16,012 bases of DNA, taken from the NCBI GenBank assembly GCA_040414495.1, contig JBEDUI010000253.1, forward strand, positions 1 to 16,012. Reading direction: 5' to 3'. A program made the translations under genes and the position numbers. The notes beneath the pieces were generated by a model. That model made no database searches. It saw nothing but the letters and a program-made list of their open reading frames with translations, and was not told where the DNA came from. The stretch comes from DATAVB01 sp040414495 (GTDB lineage Bacteria; Actinomycetota; Actinomycetes; Mycobacteriales; QHCD01). Positions 7,668 to 14,142 of the stretch are shown one piece after another (the first letter of the stretch is position 1; every line of letters begins with the position of its first letter).

Positions 7668-8483
7668 GTGGAGGGCACGACGCTAGCATCGCCCGTCATG
7701 GCAGTCAATGCGACGTCACGCGTCGGGGACATCCAGTCTGTTCACCGGGCATTAGACTTGCTCGAATTGATCGCTAGCAAGGGCGATCTCGGCGTGACGG
7801 AGATGGCGCGGGAACTGAATCTCGCCGTGTCTACCGTCCACAATCTTTTGCGAACCCTGGCTAGACGGGGCTATTTGGTCAGTGACAATGGCCGATATCG
7901 GCAAGGTCCGGCGGTCATCATGCTCATGTCCGCGTGGGATCCGGTCTCTTCGCTCACGTCGCTGATCACGCCGGCACTTCAACGGCTCCGGTCATTGACC
8001 GGTCACGCAGCTACCGCAACGGCACTCGTTGGTCATGAAGCCAGGTTAATCGGGTTTGAAACGGGAAACAGCGCCGTTACGGTCAGTTCAGCACAATGGA
8101 CCCGACAGAATCCGTTGGCCCTCGCGACGGGTCGAGTTCTCGTAGCGATGACTCAGCAGTCTGCATGGGATGAATTCGTTGAGGCTGGGGGCGATGCTCA
8201 TCCGCAGTGGTCTGCCCGGCGGTGGCATGAGGAACTGACGCGCATTAGTCGAGTCGGGGTATGTGTCAAGGGCGCCAAAGACAAGCACGACGCGGTCGGT
8301 GTCGCCGTGCCTGTATGGGGGCGAGGATCGACCGTCATGTGCTCGATCGGCTGTTCGGCGCCAGGTTTTCTCACCACCGAACACGTGATCAATGAAATGC
8401 TGGATGCTTTATGGCAGGTAACCGCAGAACTCTCTGCTCGTCTTGGCTGTGAAGAGATCCCGATCGGCCGAGACGCAAACTAA
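7668..8483 (+). CDS. IclR family transcriptional regulator
   Basis: A 271-residue regulator. Residues ~22-80 form the IclR winged helix-turn-helix: QSVHRALDLLELIAS, then GVTEMARELNLAVSTVHNLLRTLARRGYL and the wing NGRYRQGP. Residues ~90-260 form the effector-binding (GAF-like) domain, including a glycine-rich strand before the C-terminal helix. IclR proteins typically sense a catabolic substrate or intermediate and control the adjacent operon. Here that would be the amidohydrolase and Rieske genes, which begin 42 bases downstream in the same direction, and possibly the divergent binding protein. The start is ambiguous: GTG 7668 or ATG 7698, neither with a good ribosome site. I keep 7668 because GGGATAG lies 11 bases upstream. 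TTA codons occur at 7752, 8046 and 8409. The family call is secure; the effector is unknown. Confidence 0.9.
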   Translation: MEGTTLASPVMAVNATSRVGDIQSVHRALDLLELIASKGDLGVTEMARELNLAVSTVHNLLRTLARRGYLVSDNGRYRQGPAVIMLMSAWDPVSSLTSLITPALQRLRSLTGHAATATALVGHEARLIGFETGNSAVTVSSAQWTRQNPLALATGRVLVAMTQQSAWDEFVEAGGDAHPQWSARRWHEELTRISRVGVCVKGAKDKHDAVGVAVPVWGRGSTVMCSIGCSAPGFLTTEHVINEMLDALWQVTAELSARLGCEEIPIGRDAN

Positions 8484-8525
8484 TTACGGAAGCGATCGCG
8501 GTCGGGACCGACGGAGGCTAAGTTC

Positions 8526-9680
8526 ATGGCATCAGGGGCAGAGAATCAGGTGTCTATCATCGACGCTGATGTGCATAACAGTTTCGGTGATCTTGCGCCT
8601 TACCTACCACGGGTCTGGCGGGAGCGCTGGCGTCGCGTTGGCGGTGGCGTCGGCGGTATTCATGAGGGAAATCCTCGGGGTGTGGCTCGCCGCGACGCGA
8701 CACCCCCTGGCGGCGGCGCGGCGGCCAGCGACCCAGAATTCTTGATCCGCGATCATATGGACCGTTATGGCATCGACTACGCGATTCTCACGGGTCCCGG
8801 CGGTCTGTCATTAGGGCCAGACCCGGATTACAGCAACGCGCTTGCACGAGCTCACAATGATTGCATGATCGAGGAATGGCTACCCGTATCGTCTCGATTT
8901 AAGGGTTCCGTATTGATCAATTCTGATGATCCCCAATCGGCGGCGGAAGAGATCCGACGAGTCGGGGGGCATCCAGACATGGTGCAAGTAGTAATGGCGA
9001 GCGCGTCTCGATCCCCCTATGGGCAGCGGCAATACCATCCAATCTATACAGCGGCAGAGGAGCTCGCGCTGCCCGTAGCGATCCATCCTGGCACCGAAGG
9101 TTCCGGGCTTGCTTGGCCACCAACCCCAGTCGGCTATCCAACCCGCTACATGGAATGGCACAACATTCTGCCAATTGGCTATATGGCGCAGATTAATAGC
9201 CTGGTCTGTGAAGGCGTATTCGAGAAGTTCCCGTCGTTGGTCTTCGTTGGTATCGAGGGCGGACTGGCCTGGCTGCCCCATCTGATGTGGCGAATGGACA
9301 AAAACTACAAAGCGTTGCGCGACACTACACCCTGGTTGAAACGACTTCCCTCGGAGTACATAGTTGAGCACGTAAAGCTCACCACACAGCCGATCGAGGA
9401 GCCGTCCGTACCAGGCCACTTCGCCAAAATTCTCGAAATGATGCATGCTGACCGCACGGTCATGTTCTCCTCGGATTATCCACACTGGGACAACGACAAC
9501 CCGGCGCTAATCTTACGCAATCTCGATGACGATCTTCGCACAAGGATCTTCTCATCGACTGCCGCGGAACTTTACGGGCTCAATACCAAGCCCTCGGCAG
9601 ATATCCATCCCAGACGGGGCAGGCCGTCAGTGACCGGATCGCGAGAATCAGGAGCCACCTACCAGGATTTGGTCGAATGA
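8526..9680 (+). CDS. Amidohydrolase-2 (ACMSD-like) family metal-dependent hydrolase/decarboxylase
   Basis: A 384-residue TIM-barrel protein of the amidohydrolase-2 group, which includes aminocarboxymuconate-semialdehyde decarboxylase and related non-oxidative decarboxylases. Metal-site motifs are IDADVHN (Asp13, Asp15, His17), HPG (His187) and MFSSDYPHWD (Asp317, His320). At the position where ACMSD has a metal His (HGGG-type motif), this protein reads GIEGGLAWLP with Glu244. That is a real difference from the canonical set, and one I recall from uncharacterised actinobacterial relatives. GGAGG (8513-8517) lies 8 bases before the ATG. Its stop overlaps the start of the Rieske gene by 4 bases (ATGA), so the two are translationally coupled. 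TTA codons are at 8811 and 9513. The substrate is unknown; carboxylated aromatics or lactones are plausible from the family. Confidence 0.88.
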   Translation: MASGAENQVSIIDADVHNSFGDLAPYLPRVWRERWRRVGGGVGGIHEGNPRGVARRDATPPGGGAAASDPEFLIRDHMDRYGIDYAILTGPGGLSLGPDPDYSNALARAHNDCMIEEWLPVSSRFKGSVLINSDDPQSAAEEIRRVGGHPDMVQVVMASASRSPYGQRQYHPIYTAAEELALPVAIHPGTEGSGLAWPPTPVGYPTRYMEWHNILPIGYMAQINSLVCEGVFEKFPSLVFVGIEGGLAWLPHLMWRMDKNYKALRDTTPWLKRLPSEYIVEHVKLTTQPIEEPSVPGHFAKILEMMHADRTVMFSSDYPHWDNDNPALILRNLDDDLRTRIFSSTAAELYGLNTKPSADIHPRRGRPSVTGSRESGATYQDLVE

Positions 9681-10036
9681 CCAAACACTGGATATGCCGG
9701 GTCAGCGATATCACGGCGGCCGAGCCGCTGATCGTTACCGTGAATAGTATTCAGATCGGTGTCTATTTAGTTAACGACAGAATCGTTGCGTGGCGTAATG
9801 TATGTCCACACATGGCAGCGCCGGTATGTCGTGGAACGATCTCTGGCACCACGCTTCCATCAGATGTCTATACCTACGAGTACGGCCGTGACGGTGAGGT
9901 GCTCCAATGCCCGTGGCATGGTTGGGAGTTCGACCTGCTTACGGGGCACCATCTCGCCGCAGGATCCCGGGCTCGACTTCGGGGTTACCGGATCGAAGTC
10001 GACGGAAACGACGTCTTCATTCATACCGTCACGTGA
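9677..10036 (+). CDS. Small Rieske [2Fe-2S] protein
   Basis: A 119-residue single-domain Rieske protein with both cluster motifs: Cys43-Pro-His45 and Cys78-Pro-Trp-His81. The two are separated by 32 residues between His45 and Cys78, about twice the ~15-17 usual in oxygenase-type Rieske domains. The extra segment contains Cys51 and a Tyr-rich stretch (DVYTYEYGRDGE). There is no signal peptide or membrane anchor, so it is a soluble cytoplasmic redox protein rather than a bc1-type subunit. It starts inside the stop of the amidohydrolase gene, implying coordinated amounts or a complex. No oxygenase catalytic subunit or reductase is encoded nearby, so its electron partner is unknown. A TTA codon is at 9767. 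The domain call is secure; the role is open. Confidence 0.9.
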   Translation: MTKHWICRVSDITAAEPLIVTVNSIQIGVYLVNDRIVAWRNVCPHMAAPVCRGTISGTTLPSDVYTYEYGRDGEVLQCPWHGWEFDLLTGHHLAAGSRARLRGYRIEVDGNDVFIHTVT

Positions 10037-10058
10037 GTCGGCTTAGTCGGGCAGAAAA

Positions 10059-10508
10059 TCAGGAATTAATAGCGTGGGCTCGTACGTGGCTCAGCGCTAG
10101 ATCGATGGCGCAGGCGAACGGCTCCCGGCTCCGTTTTGTACGCGCCAGCAGCGCTCCGCCACGAAACGCCACGAGCATCGCCAGCACGAGAGCATCGATG
10201 TCAGTCTCCGGCGCCAATTCGCAGTGCTGTCGCATTTTCCGCAGCGCGGCATCGAGCAACGGTGTCCAGCTGGCGAAGTCTCCGCGCACCGGAACCGACG
10301 TTTGGCTCGGCTGGCCGACCGGTTGACGATCAACCACGCTGAGACCTACTGGTACATCCTGGTGCTTCTTCAGCTCCGCGCCCCACCGCGCGAGCGATCG
10401 AAGCGACTCGACCCTCGCCAACCTCTCGTGTTGGCTGACCTCAAGCCTGGCCCATCCTCGATGCCGGCCATCGATGGACGCGGCCGGTGCGTCCTGTTGA
10501 GGAGTCAT
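10059..10508 (-). pseudogene. TetR regulator remnant lacking the DNA-binding domain
   Basis: The frame is open further upstream (to 10787), but only the last ~149 residues look like protein. Its end, ETDIDALVLAMLVAFRGGALLARTK...PFACAIDLALSHVRAHA, aligns by eye with the C-terminal helices of the intact TetR regulator at 10992-11678 (EPARLATAVIAALQGGYLLAQT...PMRVALDMALDYVRSF). The linker regions also match (ESLRSLARW against NSIRGLELW). The N-terminal helix-turn-helix (the equivalent of GTSKSQLYHHF) is not recognisable in any minus-strand frame upstream. Too little room remains before the operator-like sequence at 10590-10608. I read it as a decayed or internally deleted TetR gene; a short expressed effector-domain protein starting at ATG 10508 is less likely. 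It is convergent with the Rieske gene, 22 bases away. Confidence 0.6.
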
Positions 10509-10991
10509 ACGCTGCGGCGCCCGGTCAAGGTGGTCGGGCGCTGACCGGATTCTCGTCCTTGGTGGAACTGCTCTGCTCGTGGTCTCTGGATGGGACCATA
10601 TAGGCCATTCACGACCCCATCGTATGAAGTCGGTGAGACACGCCACGACTCGGGATCGTCCTTGCCAAGCCCTTGACCTCGCGGCAACTCGGAGCGGCAG
10701 TCGACAGCTTCGATACTGGACGCTAGAGTCCTGTTTAAGTTCGATCAATCTTGTGTTGCTGGAGCGAAGGGAGCGGCCGCGCCACAATCATCAATCACGG
10801 TCGGAGACACGGCGGCCACGCCCAGGCCATGAGGGTGCTGCCGCCGAGAGACTGAGATACGGAACGGAGCGATACGAACAGCGTTCACGCTGATGGTGGT
10901 GGATTCGTTGGTGTGGCCCTCGATCCACCTCGAGTTGCGACAGGCTATTGAACCGCGTGGTGGACGGGGGTGCCGGATAGAGCGGGGCGGC
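10509..10991. other. Region without a supportable gene; operator-like sequence at 10590-10608
   Basis: All long frames here lack family resemblance and have mixed composition. The only structured element noticed is at 10590-10608: ATGGGAC-CATATA-GGCCAT, which resembles the ATGGAC-N6-GTCCAT palindromes near the intact tetR and has a similar AT-rich centre. It lies upstream of the TetR remnant and may be that gene's former operator. Bases 10788-10991, between the remnant's upstream frame and the tetR stop, show no gene, RNA or repeat that I can recognise. Confidence 0.4.
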
Positions 10992-11678
10992 TCAGGCGGT
11001 TTTCGTCCGCTTCTGGGGCACCCTGCGCTTCTTCGGCGCCGCCCCAGCTGCGCTGGTTTGGAACGACCGGACGTAGTCCAGGGCCATATCGAGCGCGACT
11101 CGCATCGGCTCTACGGCATGTGCGGTCTGGGCCAACAGATAACCGCCTTGCAGGGCGGCAATCACGGCAGTCGCGAGCCGGGCCGGCTCCGCGTCCTCGC
11201 GCAAGACGCCGCTTTGTTGCATCCGTTCGAAGCCATCGATGAACAGCTGTTCCCAGGTCTGGAACATGTTCGCCAGCATGACCCGGGCATCTTCATCGAC
11301 ATCGGACAGCTCGGCAGCCAACGACCCCAACTCGCACCCGTAGGCGCCGTTGCGGATCGTCACCTTCTGCAGAACCGCGTTGCGCCACAGTTCCAACCCA
11401 CGTATCGAGTTCAGCCGCGACAAACCCCGGGCGTTCAGCTCGAGGGTTTGCTCGCCTTGCTGCTGCACCACGGCGTGGACCAGAGCGTCCTTGTCTTCGA
11501 AATGGTGGTATAGCTGTGACTTGCTTGTCCCGCTCGCCGCGCGGACATCGTCCAAAGTGGTCGCGGCGACGCCGCGGGTGGCCATCAGCTGGGCGGCCGC
11601 GTCCACGATGCGGGCACGTGTCGCAATCCCGCGCGCCGTCAGACGCCGGGTTTCTGCCCTGGAACCACTCGAAGTCAC
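10992..11678 (-). CDS. TetR family transcriptional regulator
   Basis: A 228-residue repressor-type protein. The N-terminal helix-turn-helix is clear: TRARIVDAAAQLMATRGVAATTLDDVRAASGTSKSQLYHHF, roughly residues 20-60, followed by EDKDALV. Residues ~85-205 form an all-helical ligand-binding domain of the type found in actinobacterial regulators next to quinone oxidoreductases. The start is GTG 11678; an in-frame TAG lies 12 bases upstream and there is no strong ribosome site. The last residues (~215-227) are very basic (PKKRRVPQKRTK), an unusual tail. It is divergent from the oxidoreductase genes. Matching palindromes at 11741-11760 and 11951-11968 sit at its own and the oxidoreductase promoter positions, which fits autoregulation plus repression of the oxidoreductase/MFS genes until a toxic ligand binds. 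Confidence 0.92.
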   Translation of the reverse strand: MTSSGSRAETRRLTARGIATRARIVDAAAQLMATRGVAATTLDDVRAASGTSKSQLYHHFEDKDALVHAVVQQQGEQTLELNARGLSRLNSIRGLELWRNAVLQKVTIRNGAYGCELGSLAAELSDVDEDARVMLANMFQTWEQLFIDGFERMQQSGVLREDAEPARLATAVIAALQGGYLLAQTAHAVEPMRVALDMALDYVRSFQTSAAGAAPKKRRVPQKRTKTA

Positions 11679-11740
11679 CTGTCCAGGCTACCGCGAACAC
11701 AAAGAACCGGGCGTTCATCGACACCGCGAACCGCCGGAAG

Positions 11741-11760
11741 AATGGACTCCTGCGTCCATT
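11741..11760. promoter_or_regulatory. TetR operator candidate O1 (tetR promoter)
   Basis: AATGGAC-TCCTGC-GTCCATT is a 20-base site with perfect 7-base inverted arms and a 6-base spacer. It starts 63 bases upstream of the tetR start. On the minus strand a -10-like TTTAAT (11758-11763) overlaps its right arm, so a bound repressor would block tetR transcription. It shares ATGGAC-N6-GTCCAT with the site at 11951-11968. Confidence 0.7.
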
Positions 11761-11950
11761 AAATCGGCCGATTCCGCTGAAACGACCTTAGAGGAAGTTT
11801 GCCAACCGCCTGCAGTTCGGCCCGCACCCGCGCGGGTCGTCGACTATCGGCGAGGCTTCGCCGGCCATCAGTGACTCGGAGTGTCAGCGTGCTTGGCAGT
11901 CGTGACGGTACGTCCTCGTCTGACCAAGCGCTCTCTGTCGCGAAATCACA
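11761..11950. other. Palindrome-rich stretch between the two TetR sites
   Basis: No coding frame is supported here. Besides the 11762-11773 palindrome it holds ACCCGCGCGGGT (11826-11837, perfect) and the hairpin CGGCGA-GGCT-TCGCCG (11848-11863, 6-base stem). These could be a terminator, regulatory sites or GC-driven chance. Confidence 0.35.
11762..11773. promoter_or_regulatory. Perfect 12-base palindrome beside O1
   Basis: AATCGG-CCGATT begins two bases after the O1 palindrome. It has no sequence relation to O1 and may be a site for another protein or a chance palindrome. It would sit within the tetR promoter, between its -35 and -10 regions. Confidence 0.35.
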
Positions 11951-11968
11951 ATGGACGATATAGTCCAT
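11951..11968. promoter_or_regulatory. TetR operator candidate O2 with oxidoreductase promoter
   Basis: ATGGAC-GATATA-GTCCAT has perfect 6-base inverted arms and the same arm sequence and spacing as O1. A good -10 hexamer TATAGT (11959-11964) lies inside it, 55 bases before the oxidoreductase start at 12019; no convincing -35 is visible. An operator over the -10 element fits direct repression of the downstream genes. Confidence 0.7.
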
Positions 11969-12018
11969 GGAAACGTCCGTAGAGTGTGCGGCCAGGACCG
12001 GATGCGGGGAGGTGCCGA

Positions 12019-12936
12019 ATGAAGGCGATCGTGGTGACGGATCAGGCCGCGGGAACGGCCGGGATGACGCTGGCGGAGCGTCCCGAGCCGAAACCGGCGA
12101 TAAACGATGTCCTCGTTGAGGTTCATGCGTCGGGATTCACGCCGGGGGAGCTGACGTGGCCCTCAACCTGGACCGATCGCCTCGACCGGGACCGAACACC
12201 GTCGATCCCCGGCCACGAGTTGGCCGGAGTGGTCAGCGCACTTGGATACGGCACGAGTGGGCTGTCGGTGGGACAGCGGGTCTTCGGCCTGACGGACTGG
12301 ACCCGGGACGGCACGCTGGCGGAGTACGCGGCCGTCGAGGCGCGTAATCTCGCCCCGCTGCCCGGCGACGTCGACTTCACGGTGGGCGCGAGCCTGCCGA
12401 TCTCGGGTTTGACCGCGTGGCAGGGGCTGTTCGCGCACGGCCGTCTTCAGGCGGGGCAGAGCGTCCTCGTGCACGGAGCGGCCGGCGGAGTCGGATCGAT
12501 GGTGACCCAGCTCGCTCGTGAGTTCGGTGCGTACGTCATCGGTACCGGGCGCGCCGACGACCGTCAGGCGGCTCTCGATTTCGGTGCGAAGGAGTTCGTC
12601 GACCTCGACAACAACTCACTGGACGATCTTGGCGGCGTCGATCTGGTATTCGACGTGATCGGCGGTGCCATCGGGAAGCGGTCGGCGGGTCTGGTTCGAG
12701 CCGGCGGAACGCTGGTGACGATCGCTGGGCCGCCGGAGGCCAGGCCCGCGGACGGCCTGGCGATCGACTTCGTTGTCGAATCCGATCGCGCCCAACTGGG
12801 CGAGATCGTCCAACGGGTACGGGACGGACGGCTGCGGACCGTCATCGGCAACGTCGCGACCCTCGATGACGCCGTTGCCGCGTTCAATCCGACCGAGCGG
12901 GCCAAGGGAAAGACGATCATCCGCGTTGGTTCGTAA
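12019..12936 (+). CDS. Zinc-free quinone oxidoreductase / NADPH-dependent MDR reductase (copy 1)
   Basis: A 305-residue medium-chain dehydrogenase/reductase of the zinc-independent quinone-oxidoreductase class, expected to reduce quinones or alpha,beta-unsaturated carbonyls with NADPH. The N-terminal GroES-like domain includes SIPGHELAGVV (about 62-72). The Rossmann domain has VHGAAGGVGS (151-160) and a basic residue Arg178 in GTGRADDR, favouring NADPH. The catalytic-zinc cysteine is absent. GGGGAGG lies 6 bases before ATG 12019. The site ATGGAC-N6-GTCCAT over the likely promoter and the divergent tetR point to induction by a toxic ligand. The gene is followed after 102 bases by a close paralogue. 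A regulator-reductase-exporter layout like this is common in electrophile or antibiotic stress responses; the actual substrate is unknown. Confidence 0.92.
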   Translation: MKAIVVTDQAAGTAGMTLAERPEPKPAINDVLVEVHASGFTPGELTWPSTWTDRLDRDRTPSIPGHELAGVVSALGYGTSGLSVGQRVFGLTDWTRDGTLAEYAAVEARNLAPLPGDVDFTVGASLPISGLTAWQGLFAHGRLQAGQSVLVHGAAGGVGSMVTQLAREFGAYVIGTGRADDRQAALDFGAKEFVDLDNNSLDDLGGVDLVFDVIGGAIGKRSAGLVRAGGTLVTIAGPPEARPADGLAIDFVVESDRAQLGEIVQRVRDGRLRTVIGNVATLDDAVAAFNPTERAKGKTIIRVGS

Positions 12937-13038
12937 CGAAATCCGGGACGCTCGCTAGACCTTCGCAACGAGGCTGACGCTGCTAGCGCGGAACGTAACG
13001 CGGACCCAGAATGCGTGACTTTGCGGAGAGGTATTCAG

Positions 13039-13983
13039 ATGAAGGCGATCGTGGTGACGGACCGAGCCGCGGGAACGGCTGGGATGAAGCTGGCCGAGCG
13101 GCCCGATCCAGACGTCGCGAGGCTCGCCAGCCTCGATGCCGCGAACTACGGCGATGTCGTCGTTGAAGTTCATGCATCGGGATTCACCGGGAATGAGCTG
13201 GAATGGCCCTCGACCTGGATCGACCGGCTCGGCCAAGACCGGACGCCGTCGATTCCCGGGCACGAGGTGGCCGGGGTGGTCAGTGCGCTCAGCTATGGCA
13301 CGGCGGGGTTGTCGCTGGGCCAGCGGGTGTTCGGCCTGACGGACTGGACTCGCGATGGCACGCTGGCGGAGTACACAGTCGTCGAGGCGCGAAATCTCGC
13401 CCCGCTGCCGGGCGACGTCGACTTCACGACGGGCGCGGGCGTCGCGATGACGGGTTTGACCACGTGGCAAGGTCTGTTCGACCACGGCCATGTTCAGGCC
13501 GGCCAGAGCGTTCTCGTACACGGGGCGGCCGGCGCAGTCGGATCGATGGCAAGCCAGCTCGCGCGTGAAGCCGGCGCCTACGTCATCGGCACCGGACACG
13601 CCGCGGGCCGTCACACGGCGCTCGACTTCGGCGCCCACGAGTTCATCGACCTCGATAACGACGCTCTGGACGATATCGGCGGAGTCGATCTGGTATTCGA
13701 TGTCCTCGGCGGCGATATCCAGCGGCGGTCCGCGGGCCTGATTCGCGCCGGCGGAACACTGGTGACCGTCACTGGCCCGCCGGAGGCGCGGCCCGCCGAT
13801 GGCTTGGCCGTCGACTTCGTCGTCGTGTCCGATCGCGCCCAACTGAGTGAGGTCGCCCAGCGGGTTCGGGACGGACGATTGCGGACGAATATCGGCACCA
13901 TCGCGCCCCTCGACGATGCCGTTTCCGCGTTCAATCCGACCGAGCGGGTTAAGGGAAAGACCGTCATCCGCGTTCGCCCCTAA
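13039..13983 (+). CDS. Zinc-free quinone oxidoreductase / NADPH-dependent MDR reductase (copy 2)
   Basis: A 314-residue paralogue of the preceding gene, about four residues in five identical by eye; even the first ~20 codons match at DNA level. It differs by a ~9-residue insertion near residues 25-37 (DVARLASLDAANYG in place of a short EPKPAIN-type turn) and by AAGAVGS in place of AAGGVGS in the nucleotide-binding loop. Arginine and histidine near that loop still fit NADPH. GGAGAGG lies 7 bases before ATG 13039. The 102-base gap to copy 1 shows no TetR-type palindrome, so it is probably read through from the first promoter. The pair arose by tandem duplication. The insertion sits beside the active-site domain and may change substrate choice. 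Confidence 0.92.
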   Translation: MKAIVVTDRAAGTAGMKLAERPDPDVARLASLDAANYGDVVVEVHASGFTGNELEWPSTWIDRLGQDRTPSIPGHEVAGVVSALSYGTAGLSLGQRVFGLTDWTRDGTLAEYTVVEARNLAPLPGDVDFTTGAGVAMTGLTTWQGLFDHGHVQAGQSVLVHGAAGAVGSMASQLAREAGAYVIGTGHAAGRHTALDFGAHEFIDLDNDALDDIGGVDLVFDVLGGDIQRRSAGLIRAGGTLVTVTGPPEARPADGLAVDFVVVSDRAQLSEVAQRVRDGRLRTNIGTIAPLDDAVSAFNPTERVKGKTVIRVRP

Positions 13984-14029
13984 AAGAATTCGGCACATCC
14001 AAGAACAAGCGGCGCCGACAAGACAACGA

Positions 14030-14049
14030 ACCGAGCGCGCTCGCTCGGT
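14030..14049 (+). terminator. Hairpin after oxidoreductase copy 2
   Basis: ACCGAGCG-CGCT-CGCTCGGT forms a perfect 8-base stem with a 4-base loop, 47 bases after the stop of copy 2 and 93 bases before the MFS start. No T-run follows, which is common for actinobacterial terminators. It could reduce read-through into the MFS gene. Confidence 0.5.
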
Positions 14050-14142
14050 CTCCGGCTGCCCCGGTGAGGCCGAATACGTACGAAGCCTGCGTTCAGCCCA
14101 TTTCGCGGCGGCATAGTTCAGAACAAGAGAGAGGCGCGGCCC

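Noticed and set aside
10788..10991. Possible transposase or insertion-sequence remnant between the TetR remnant and tetR
   Set aside because: Translations in the frames I read gave no DDE-type motif, and no terminal inverted repeats or target duplications were seen.
11008..11034. Nuclear localisation-like PKKRRV motif in the TetR tail
   Set aside because: It resembles a eukaryotic signal only by chance basic composition; the gene is bacterial.
10893..11513. 206-residue plus-strand frame opposite tetR
   Set aside because: No recognisable domain; the minus strand encodes a convincing TetR protein with a helix-turn-helix.
12955..13998. 347-residue open frame opposite oxidoreductase copy 2
   Set aside because: It mirrors the codon pattern of the real gene and has no family features. 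The plus strand has a clear MDR protein with a ribosome site.
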